Below are positions 31,935 through 41,726 of a stretch of DNA of 64,000 nucleotides, piece after piece; the stretch's first letter is position 1, and each line of letters begins with the position of its first letter. Position numbers and translations under genes: made by a program. The notes under the pieces were generated by a model. It did not search any database and was not told where the DNA came from. It saw nothing but the letters and a program-made list of their open reading frames with translations. This DNA is from Rhodosporidiobolus odoratus (Eukaryota; Basidiomycota; Microbotryomycetes; Sporidiobolales; Sporidiobolaceae): assembly GCA_034387635.1 (NCBI GenBank), contig JAOANU010000001.1, positions 2,108,001 to 2,172,000 on the forward strand, given 5' to 3'.

Positions 31935-34212
31935 TTAGGCCTTCGAGTCCACCTTGATCCTCACCGTCTCCCCTAGCCCAGAAACTCCAAACTCTTCTTC
32001 ACTGATTCCGTACTTTTCGCAAGCCGCGCGGAGACGCTTGGGGGGTTCATCCATCTGCACCGAGGCGGTGAGGAGAGCAGTAAATACAGCGGGGAAGGGC
32101 CCAGGTCAGCCGTGGTTCAGTGAGAAGGGGTAAGGAGAGAAGAGGGAAAAGCAGGACGAACAGGTTCATCGGTCAAGACCCACATGCCCATGTGCATACC
32201 TGGGGCGATTCCGTTACAGCACACATCGACCGTCGAAGATTAGCTTCCTGCTCACTCCTCCTCCACACAAGATGCAGAGAGATGGACCGTGCAAACTGGT
32301 AAGAAGGAACGTACCGAGCGATTTCTTGCTCTTGACATGGCGGTGGAGTTCGACCGAGTCTTCGGGAGAGCAGTGAATCTGTGTGCGCGATAAGTTTAGC
32401 TGGCTATGATTCTGACGACGCGGTATAGGAGGTGGGGACCGAAAGACGAAGTAGTGAAAGAAACGAGAGAGGAAAGACGAACGCGAGACATGAACCACCC
32501 TGCAAGCGTTTGCAACATCGTCAGAGCCCGAAGAGCAAATGTAAGGCGGAACCGGGGGAAAGGCCGTACTCGGAGAATAAGCCCCGATCGGAATCATAGC
32601 CAAATCAAACCCTCCTTCCCTCTTTCCGATTTCCTCGAACGCTGGACAGACGGGCAGTTTGTCCTCCTCTTCGAGAGTCGTGCCGCGAGCGACGGAGCGG
32701 TATCCGGTATCACCTGCGGGGGGGGGAGGGGTTAGGTTGCGAGCCAGAGAGGGCGGAGGAAATGAGGGAAACGGACCGCCGAACCAGACTTTACCGCCGG
32801 TGGAGGATTCGATTGCCCAGCTTGACCAGAGGGTGTCGTTGCGCTGTTTGCCGAAGTAGCGTGCGGCGGAAGGAGAGATGAGATGGGACGTCATTAATGG
32901 TAGAGAGGACGGAGGAGGGAAAGAAAAAGGTGCTTACGTCGGTCAGAGAGCGTCCCGTAAAATGCTGACAAGGCGTACACCTGACCCTCAAGCCAGCCTT
33001 CCCGGCCTCCCCGCCTTCCTGCTGCCGCGATTTCTCCCCTCCATCCTGCACGGTCAACCACCTCTCCTCCCACCAATCCATCTCACTAACCTCGTCATCC
33101 TTGCACCCAATCACGCTCTTGAACCACTTCTTATTTCCCAGAGGTGCGAAGAAGTGCACAGATCCTTGAGAGCGAGAGGTGTAGAGGTGTTTGAGAGTGG
33201 CCACGTCCATGTGGTCATCTTCTCATTTTGCGCGCGTGGGGCAGAGAGGGAGAAGGTCAGCAGTGCAAAGGAGGGGGAGAAAGAGAAGGGACAGACAATG
33301 GTTGTGAGAGATTACTACGGCGTCCACCTCGGGAATGGAGGCGAGAGGAATGGGGGGAGGTTGGATACGGGCGGGGCCGATCCCTGCGAGAGATGGCAGG
33401 TAGGAGAGATGTATCGATTAGTACTCGGCAGCTCTGTGCACATGTGAAAGCAAGACGAGGTGGCCATAGAACTTAGGCCAGACAGCGGAATGAGGCTCGC
33501 CGAGAAAAGAAGAAGTGGAACTGACATTGACTAGGGGAACACCTATGACTCCAAACGGGATCAAACAGTACCCTCAGCCCCCTCTCCTGCCCCTCGGCAG
33601 CGGGGAACTCGACTAGGAAACACGCATGACCGAGCCAAGTGGTTTTGAGGTCGTTTTTCCAGGCTGCGGCTTCGGTGGGGGTGAGGGAGGTGGGTGGGGT
33701 GAAGGTTGGAGTCAGGATCGGGGGGAGGTCTTCGGGTGGAGGGACCTGCCAAGGAGGTAGAGGATCGGCATGAGAGCAGAAGAGGAGAATCAATGTTTTA
33801 GAGAGGAGAGAGAAGAAAAGAGGGAAGAGACATACGGGTCGAGAGACCCAGTCCTGACGCATCTGCCACAGAACCGTTGGACTCATACCGAGGTCCTGTA
33901 TGCGGGGGAGGCAGTCCGCAGAAGAGCGATAAGTATGCGCTCTCGAGGGTGATCGCTCTACCTCCACTCCGTCTCAACTCCCCTCGATCTGTCCCGGAGG
34001 CGGTTGTAGCAGTGTAGTTAGGTCATTAGATGTACCTTGAACGACTCCCAAGGGTTTACGAACCCTCCTCCCTTCTTGTGATGACTCTTGTCCTCATTGA
34101 CCTTGGGTTGATCGAGAGGAGCTGAAGCCGAAGCTGGTCCAACCGAGTGCGAGACGACGGCGACGGGTGCCATAGCCGAGATGTTACGAGGTCGGAACAA
34201 GCGCGAGAACAT
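31935..34212 (-). CDS. NAPE-PLD-like metallo-beta-lactamase-fold phospholipase
   Basis: Resembles N-acylphosphatidylethanolamine phospholipase D (yeast Fmp30), which makes N-acylethanolamines and affects mitochondrial lipid balance. Eleven exons (34212-34036, 33895-33836, 33745-33532, 33383-33297, 33218-32938, 32843-32777, 32713-32570, 32499-32483, 32378-32315, 32199-32162, 32054-31935) give 422 aa. Signature blocks: '[13 protein letters not shown]', '[13 protein letters not shown]', the zinc motif 'VVISHNHYDHMD' near residue 178 (HxHxDH), 'TPCQHFTGR' (third His), '[14 protein letters not shown]', and '[17 protein letters not shown]' (last His). Most family members read 'AIHWGT' at that last site, so the change is unusual. 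Exon 8 is only 17 nt. The start at 34,212 begins with basic residues and no acidic ones, compatible with mitochondrial targeting; upstream in-frame Mets exist at 34,311 and 34,338. A G-rich hexamer array lies about 500 nt upstream. Confidence 0.85.
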
Positions 34213-34912
34213 AGCCAGACGTCGAGAAAGAGAGAGAGAGAGGAAAACACAAAACCGGGAACTTGGAGCGGAAGCCCGACTCGGAGAAAAGGGCTTCGGC
34301 AACTCCTTCATGCCGAGTACACTCGTACGCTTCACCATGCCTCTAGCCGGACTACAAGCGTAACTGTATCCCAAGCCGCCGTCCGAGACCCCCGGTAGTG
34401 GTTCGCTCGCTTTTTCCTTTTTCCTCACTCTCCCGGCCAACTCCCGGCCACGACCCCGCCCGGGAAAACCTGCTCTGCCCGAGTTGACAATCAGCACGCG
34501 CACAGAAGGCAGACATATCCGACAGGGCAGGACGACTCTCCCACGTGCGGAGAAAGGATGTACACAGGTAGGTACAATAATGAAAGGCAGCCCCCTGCTA
34601 ATCGCGAGGGAAAGGGGTATAGACTACGTGCACGTGCGAGAACGGGAGGGATGCGAGGTAGGGGAGCGCTATACCGTGATAGGAAAATACGAGTCGTGTA
34701 GAGACGCGAGAAGAGGGCGAGGGCGAGGGCGAGGGCGAGGGCGAGGGCGAGGGCGAGGGCGAGGGCGAGGGCGAGGGCGAGGGCGAGGGCGAGGGCGAGG
34801 GCGAGGGCGAGGGCGAGGGCGAGGGCGAGGGCGAGGGCGAGGGCGAGGGCGAGGGCGAGGGCGAGGGCGAGGGCGAGGGCGAGGGCGAGGGCACGAGGGA
34901 GATGAGGGGGTT
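34213..34912. other. Intergenic region with the hexamer array
   Basis: This 700-nt stretch lies between two - strand genes. It is the 3' flank of the von Willebrand A gene and the promoter side of the NAPE-PLD-like gene. A quarter of it is the 30-unit hexamer array listed separately. Long open frames across it are products of the repeat, not genes. Confidence 0.5.
34713..34892. repeat. Perfect hexanucleotide array (GAGGGC)30
   Basis: About 180 nt of uninterrupted 6-nt units, GAGGGC on the + strand, which I count as 30 copies. On this strand it gives GGG every six bases with three-base spacers, which meets the usual G-quadruplex pattern throughout. It starts about 20 nt downstream of the stop codon of the von Willebrand A gene (transcribed leftward, so its RNA would carry GCCCTC units) and about 500 nt upstream of the NAPE-PLD-like start. 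Confidence 0.97.
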
Positions 34913-36892
34913 TCAGGCTCGCGGCGGTGCGCTTCGCCATGCTGCTGACAACGTAATCCGTTTGGCCTGCGCACGAGTAACTCGCGTTAACCAGTGGCTC
35001 CGCACGGCCAAGGGAGAAAAGGAAGTAGAGAAAGACCCGCCGCACCTGTTCCAACGAAATCCCCGCAAACTTCAGCTCGATACTATCCGCCAACTTGTCC
35101 ACCTCTTCATCCGTTACTTGTGGCGCTGGCGCATTGGCACCTGCACTAGTAAGTCCAAGTGGTACATCGGCGACCGACAACCCCGCATTCGCAGCAAAAG
35201 GTTTGAAATCGCTGATGACTTTTCGAGGGGGGCTTCCGGGGGTAGTTAGGGAAGAAGAGGAGGAGGACGACGGGAGGGCGGAGGAGCCGGGTCGAGGTGG
35301 CAGGGTCGGGTAGAGGACATCGGTTGAGGATCGCATGAAGGAGGAGTTGTAGCGTGAGGTGAGGTATTTTTCGGTGAAGCGGGAACCTCGGATCTGCGCG
35401 CGCGGGCGAAAGGTGCGATTGCGTACGTCAGGTCTCAGATGACGGACAGGCAAGGAGGAATGGAAAGGCACCTTTTGCATTTGAGGCTTTGCGGATTGCA
35501 GATCTGGCGCGTTGACAAAGACTTCGACGTTGTGCCGTGTTTCGTCCGTTTCTCGCTGCAATGATGACGGACAACACAATGATCAGCACACAGATGGCTC
35601 TGAAAGACAGCTCCCGATCGCAAGTAGGCCTGATATGCTCCTGAGCTGCATGGACCGAGACAGAATACGGAAGGAAAAGAAGAACGGAAAAAAAAAAGAG
35701 AAAAAAAAAAGAGAAGACGCACATGAATACTCTCAAACCTCAACTGCTTAGTCTCCTCCCCCCTCAGCAACAGCCTCTCATGCAACTCTTTAGCGACATC
35801 ATCAACCGTCTGCATCCCCGCGTGAATCCTCTCGGCAACCGCCTGTCCGACCTCATTTATCAATTTCTCCATTTCGAGGTGTTCCAACGCGGCGCCGACG
35901 ATGACGTGAGAGAGGAGTGCGGCGGTTGTTAGAGGGACGAGGGTTGCCGAGGTGATGACGGTGAAGGCTCGGAAGAGGTCCAGGCCGTATTGATAGCCCG
36001 AGAGGGCCGGTTCGCAGGCGACGACGAACTGTCAAGTTGACGATTCGGTGTTAGATCACTGCAGACGTTGAAGAAGATGAAGGGTAGAAGGGGAGAGGTG
36101 CGTACTAGAGGGATTCCCGCTTGTGCCATCGCCCGTGTCAGTATCAGCGGGTCCTCGCCATCTGGTCCTCCTTGCGGAAAACCATCACCGTATTCGCCTA
36201 CCATCGTGACACAGCAGTGTCAATAGTCAGCTAGCCTCGATCGCAAGCGCGCTGTCCAGAGGGGAAAAATCGCTTGTACTATCGAATGGAAACTTACCAA
36301 TCCCATGCGGCGGCGCATCCGCAATCAACACTGCCATCTTAGTCGCCTCAGGCCTCCAATCCAATTCCATAGAGGCCTTGATCCCCGCCGTGACGGCCTC
36401 CGGTCCGTCGCCTCCTCCTGAGGCATACAGGGATTTGAGTTGCTCTTTCATGGTCGGGACCGAAGAGGTGAAGGGGAAGGACTTGGTTATATAGGAGCTG
36501 GAGGTAAGGAAGGCAATCAGTCTGGAGACGAGGAGATGAGAGAGGAGGGCAGGAGATGCTTACTTGTCTTGTGGAGGGTAATCTCTGCCACACAATAGAG
36601 AGGGTCAGTCTCGGGCAACGTCGCACTTCCTACCTTCCCAGCTATCTATTCTTCTTCTATTCAAGCAAGCGGGGCAGAACCGACGACAAAGATGCAAAGA
36701 TACGAGGAGATGGCTCGAATACAGACAGAGGGAACGTACCGGTACGCGATCAATCCAATCCGTAAACAGTCTGCGCTCTCCAACGAGCCAGATTGAACAA
36801 TGTTTTCGCAGATGAGCTCGATGTTTTTCGTTGCGCTCTGCTCGCTCGAAAGGTGAGAGGGGGAAGTCCGGAGGGAAAGGAGAGGTCAACCA

Positions 36893-36936
<44 letters not shown>

Positions 36937-37614
36937 AGTGGCAGTAAGTCAGTTTTCCGGGATTCTTGACGATCTCGTCTACGGCCAATGGCGATGAAAG
37001 GGGACACGAGAGCGGAAGCACTCCTCACCGCGATGTAGCTGTGCAGGATTCACAGAGTCGTCGAGACCGGATGAGCGAGTCGGCAAGGATGAAAAGTCGA
37101 GTGGGGGAGAAAGCGGGAAAGCCGGTCAGCGTTCGCCCTGCGTGACCTGTCCTCCTCCCACCCTACGAGTTTCTCGTTATCCGACCTGTGTTGAGCATAA
37201 CGTACCTTCCCATGGCTGCAGCGAAAGAAGGAAGTTAGCCTGAGGATCCGGACGACGCGAGTGAAGAAAAAAAGGACGCACATCCAGTCGCATCGAGGAT
37301 GAACACGACTGTGGAGTCACGAAGCATAGGCAGGTCAACTCGTGGCAATCCTCAAGGAGTATCCTGCCTCCCCCATGCTCCTCATATGCTGTCGATAGCC
37401 TCGGACGTGGGTTTGGCATCACCACCTGATCCTTGTGGAAGCCATCTCGCATCTCGTCGATCGGCTCTTACCCCAACGTTGACCCGCTCAGAGTGATCAA
37501 AGTGAGCTTACGATCGAGTTCCCGTTTGTGCTGAGCTACATAAGCGGGTTGTGATTGAGGTTGTTGCGGTTGGTATTGAATCCCTCCGAGAGCTTCGAGT
37601 AGTTCTCCGTTCAT
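34913..37614 (-). CDS. von Willebrand factor type A domain protein
   Basis: VWA proteins bind ligands through a metal-ion-dependent adhesion site (MIDAS). Eleven exons (37614-37512, 37308-37282, 37215-37206, 37038-37029, 36837-36740, 36584-36564, 36497-36298, 36197-36106, 36028-35723, 35555-35046, 34966-34913) join in phase to 476 aa. The VWA domain covers about residues 34-245: 'LVFILDATGSMGSYIA' (DxTxS variant MIDAS), 'RIGLIAYRDYPPQD', 'ASGGGDGPEAVTAGI', 'KMAVLIADAPPHGIGEYGDG' and 'VVACEPALSGYQYGLDLF'. This is the type found in Dictyostelium VwkA and many uncharacterised fungal proteins, but no alpha-kinase domain follows. The tail is helical, then Ser/Pro-rich. Exons 2, 3, 4 and 6 are 27, 10, 10 and 21 nt. 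Intron 4 contains a 43-nt C run in sense orientation. Two pieces of the annotation are less certain: the start (an upstream exon from about 37,800 is possible) and the last exon. Confidence 0.8.
36893..36935. repeat. 43-nt G homopolymer inside a VWA-gene intron
   Basis: An uninterrupted run of 43 G on the + strand. In the transcript of the - strand VWA gene it is a C run within intron 4 (37,028-36,838), some 55 nt before the acceptor, where a pyrimidine tract is expected. Its true length may differ because such runs are hard to sequence. Confidence 0.9.
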
Positions 37615-37866
37615 GTCGTACGGTCCAGTATCTGGCGTGGCTTGCTGTGTATGTTGTCGTTAACGATGTAAAGCGGGTGCGAGAGTGTTCGGAGATGAGG
37701 GAGGACAAAGGAGGAACCGAGAACAAGCCGATGGGGAAACGAGAGGCGAAGCGGAATTTACAAGAGCAAGGGGCTCGAGAGACCTCTGACTCTCTGACTC
37801 CGCTTGTACACAGACACATAGCTACAGCATGATGTTACTTCAGGATCACAGGCGACACGAGGAAAA

Positions 37867-39119
37867 CTACGCGTCCACTTCCATCGCTCCACTTCCTCCG
37901 GCCGCTCCACTTCCTACCGGTCCACTCGCCAGTCCTCCCGCCAACGGCGTCACCTCCTCCGCTACCACAAACCGCTTGATCTCTTCACGCGTGTACGCCG
38001 TCGTACCCCTGTTCGATCAACACCCCATGCTCAGTCAGTACCTCGTCGGAAAAAAAAAAAAAAAAGCAGGAGACTGGAAAAGGAAGAAGAACCCACCTCC
38101 TCCACTTGTAATTCCTCTCCTTCTGCACCTTGACATTCGGAGTCCTGTAATTCCTCAAATAATCCGTCTTGGCCTTGCCCGTGTACCGTCCATCCTCCTT
38201 GACCTCGCCTTCAATCACACACACATCCACATTGCTCCCACTTCCCAAATCGTTCCAAATGCCACTCTCGATCGCTTCCGACACGAGGTCGATCGCCTGT
38301 TGTCGAGTCAGGTTGGGTTTCCAAGAGGTTTCAAACACGGCCATGGCGGCGAGGGAGCCGGATCCCATGGTGACGTAGGGGAGTTTGTCGGTTGAGCCGT
38401 GAGGGGCGACCGTGTAGAGGTGAGGGCCGGTCGGGTCAATGCCACCGAGGACGAGGGCAGCACCGACGTGTCCTTGGTACCTGCGCGAGGGGAGTGAGGT
38501 CAGGGTGGAGCGAGGAAGAGAGGGGAGAGAAGGGCAGAAAAGGATGGGAGGGACGGACTGGAAGAGGTACTGCTTGAGCATGGTCATGGCCGTGGCAACG
38601 AGCGGTGGTCGTCCGGTTGACAGTTCGTGCAGTTTGATGTTGGACGAGATCATGTTGGTGGTGCTGCGATTCGAGTGCGAGGGAGACGAGGGTCACTTTG
38701 GATGGTTGCGAGGTGGGGGAAAGTCAAGAGGAGAATCTAGTTACAATTCCGTGTCGGCGGCGGTACCGGCACCGCAGCAGCGGATGTGCTCCGAGATGAA
38801 ATGGATCTGTAGACGTGGACAGCAGACAGAGAGGAGAAAAGGATGAGATAGTCAGTCGACACCGCGCAAGCCCTGGTGCACCATGTCGACGCGGCAGAGA
38901 GTGGGGACGGACCTTTTCGCAGTTCTTGTCGGCGACGATGGGACCTTCAGTAGCCCTGGTGTCTGCTCCGAGGACGATACCGCTGTCGTACAAGCATCCT
39001 ACGATGGTGGTTCCGGTTGAAGTTGCTTTTGGGAGGTTGAGGTTGCGTGCACCGAGCGAGCGGTTACGGAGAGAGTTTTCAAAGCTGAATCCAGTATCGG
39101 GGTGAGCTAGAGCAGGCAT
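37867..39119 (-). CDS. PUP1: 20S proteasome subunit beta-2 (trypsin-like activity)
   Basis: Catalytic beta-ring subunit of the 20S core particle, nucleus and cytosol. The start at 39,119 gives '[19 protein letters not shown]', a propeptide of about 35 residues. Mature protein then begins '[20 protein letters not shown]', with the catalytic Thr1, Asp17 region and the family's '[15 protein letters not shown]'. A second exon codes '[17 protein letters not shown]'. Further exons code '[18 protein letters not shown]', '[20 protein letters not shown]' and '[18 protein letters not shown]' (GSGS loop), then '[12 protein letters not shown]'. The carboxyl tail has a Gly/Ala/Ser-rich extension ending 'AMEVDA'. 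About 290 aa. These motifs distinguish beta-2 from beta-1 and beta-5. The last intron has a short homopolymer of 16 A on the + strand (T in the transcript). It is divergent from the BAR protein. Confidence 0.94.
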
Positions 39120-39371
39120 GGTGTGGCTGTAGAGGGCTGAGAGGGGGGAAGAAGGAGGAGGAGGAGGAGGACGGGGTCGAACACTCACCACACATCTCGC
39201 ACTAGATTACAGTATGACTTGGGACTCACTCTAATCACACTCTAGGCACGCGTACTGACCGCCTGTCACTCCGCTTCATCCTCGCCCGCTTCCTCCCCTT
39301 CCTCATCATCTTGATCTCTTGTCCCAACGTTGGCCAACTCTGCACTCTCCCTTGGACCCTGATCAGCAGAC

Positions 39372-41074
39372 ATGAACTCGTGGAAGTGAGTCCGACCCCA
39401 TCCCCTCTGCTCCGCCCTCGTCCGCGTCTCCGAGTACTGACCCCACTTCCCTCCTCGTCCCCTCTCACTCCCAATCCATCTCAACTCCGCTACAACTCGT
39501 TTAGGAACCTCACCGCCTCCCTCACCTCCGTAGCAGGTCAAGCAGCCTCGACCGTCCAAGGCGCAACCGCCAACGTCGACTTTAACCAGACTGGCAAGAC
39601 TTTCACCAAAGGCTTCGCGAACTTGAGCCAGCAGGTCAAGGAGAGGACCGGAAGGGCCCTCGAGGACGACGTGACCGAGCTGCCTCAAGGTCCGCTGCAC
39701 TGCCTTACCCCGAAGTGTATGCTTGCCCTGACCCTTGTTCTTTCTCCCTGTTTCTTCTTTTCTTCCTTCCCTGCTTCTCCTTCTCTCCTGTCCATCCTCC
39801 TCTACTCTCTCGATCCACTGACCTACAGAGTACCTCGACCTCGAAACCCGCGTCGACGGCCTCCGCACCGCCCACCAGCAACTTCTCAAGGTCGCCGGAG
39901 TGTACAAGTCGGGAGCGTACGACTACCCGGTCAACCTCGTCGAGAACGCTCAAGAACTTGGCGGAGGGGTCTTCAGGAATGTTAGTGGGTGGGCGGCGGC
40001 AGCTACCAAGGGTGAGTGGTATTCATCCGACCTCTTTCTCGGAAGGTGGTTGACAGTTTCGTCCCGTATCTCTGCTTGTGGACTACGACAGGTACTCACC
40101 TCCCCCAGCCCGCTGTTCCGGAGGTAGTTCTCATGTTCCTCCCTTCCCTCCCCTAAGGCCCCTTCGTCCTAACCTCTCGCTCTCTCTGCCGCAGAAACCC
40201 GTCGACCTCCCCAAAACCCTCCCCCACGCCCTCTCGCGCGCCTCCTCCACTTCGGCCATCGAAGTCGGACCCGGTCGTCTCTCGGAAGTGCTCAAGACGT
40301 ACGCGGTCGCTCAGGACAAGGTCGGCAGTGCGAGGTTGAGGCAGGATGAGACGATTCAGAAAGAGTTTTTGGGACCTTGGAGTGCGACTCTGAGTAGTGG
40401 GATTGCGGCGGCTATGAAGGCCAGGGGAGAGGTCAAGAATGCTAGGTGCGATTGTTTTCTTTTTAGCCTCTTTTCTTGGGGCGGTTCTCGCTCTCTTGTC
40501 TACCCTGTTTCCTTTGGATGAGGTGAGACTGATGGTTCTAGCTACGCTTGATGCGCAGGCTTTCGCTCGACGCTACTCGCGCTACGTTCAAGAACGCGAC
40601 CAATGGCCCGAGGCAGGAGCAGGCCAGGATGGAGGGTACGTTGCCTGACCCTTCTCATGCCATCCCCTTCTCTTTCCGGGATCCAGCCCTCCGCATCCCG
40701 TGCTGACCTCCCCCTCTTCCACCTCGCGCACATTCCCGCAGTCGAAGCCGCCGAGGAACACCTCGTCACCTCTACCGAAGAAGCCATCAACCTGATGCGC
40801 GCCGTGCTTGAAAACCCGGAACCGATCAAGAACCTCGCTAGTTTGATCAAGGCTCAGAGGGAGTTTTATGAAGCTGCGGCGGAGAGTTTGAGGAGTGTCG
40901 AGGGGGAGGTTGAGGAGAAGGCGGTGGCGGCTGAGGGGGAGTGAGTTGGCTGTTTTCGTTTTCCTGTCCCGCCCTCCCCTGGTTTTCTGGACCTCCCTCC
41001 TGCTTTACTCACCGCTTGGAGGTACTGACCACAGTTTTGGATCTCGCAGGTATCGCAAGTCTCGCGCGCAGTAA
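39372..41074 (+). CDS. BAR-domain protein, Gvp36-like
   Basis: Membrane-curving protein of the fungal Gvp36 type, linked to Golgi/vacuole traffic and endocytosis. The first exon is only 14 nt (39,372-39,385, 'MNSW' plus two bases) and joins at 39,5xx to 'NLTASLTSVAGQAASTVQG'. Then come 'GKTFTKGFANLSQQVKERTG', 'YLDLETRVDGLRTAHQQLLK', 'SATLSSGIAAAMKARGEVKN', 'LDATRATFKNA', 'EAAEEHLVTSTEEAINLM' and 'LIKAQREFYEAAAESL', the helices of a BAR coiled coil, ending 'YRKSRAQ'. About 320 aa in seven or eight exons. No SH3 domain follows, consistent with Gvp36 rather than amphiphysin. The starting Met was chosen because it is the only ATG that splices in frame to the conserved beginning. Confidence 0.82.
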
Positions 41075-41726
41075 GCGCCAATTCGTCGGGTGCTGCAACG
41101 GCATGAAAACCCCAATGGAACTTCACTTCTTACCATTTCGCCACCATTCGTTTTCCCCTTTTCTTGGTTCTAGACAGCTTTCCATCCGTCTCTGAATCAC
41201 CTTGCGTCAGCCTGAGTCTCGCGTCGTCTGACACGTACCGAAGGGTGACAGTTTCTTGTGTGGTGCCGTGCCTTCCTCGGTTACTTTGACTCTTCTCCTT
41301 GTGTTCCGACTCGTACGTTTTCTCAGTGTGTTCCATCGTCTTTGGGCTAGGTCTGAAATGGACGTTGTTCTGTGGTACAGCACGGCGTTGGAAGAGTCTC
41401 AGATGAAAAAGGTCAGGAATGCTGCGGGTAGCCAATATCGAGAGAGCGGGGTGCAAGAGCCTCACACTTCGCAAGCACTCGACCGCGGTTTGGAAGTGAC
41501 CCAGTCGCTGCGGGACGAGTTATGAGGGAGAGCTAGAGTGGCTCCATCATCAACAACTGATGAGAGAGAGAGAAACAAGTTAATCCTCAAACATCTTCCC
41601 TCGCTCAGCCTGAAGCTAGTCTAGGTACACACGAGTGGTATACTATAGCTCATTCACCCGCCTGAACATCCTCAGCCGCTTCCCCTCGCCGGGGTCACCT
41701 CCTCCTCCTCGTCTCTCGACTCGACC
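41075..41726. other. Intergenic region upstream of the nucleoporin gene
   Basis: This 652-nt stretch contains the 3' flank of the BAR gene and the promoter of the nucleoporin gene. A short GA-dinucleotide run lies near 41,560. I see no supported gene. Confidence 0.35.

Noticed and set aside
34598..34974. Long open frames coding Pro-Ser, Arg-Pro, Ala-Leu or Gly-Arg dipeptide repeats
   Set aside because: They are simply the six translations of the perfect hexamer array. No conserved sequence flanks them, and the VWA gene's frame ends at 34,913 after a well-formed last intron.
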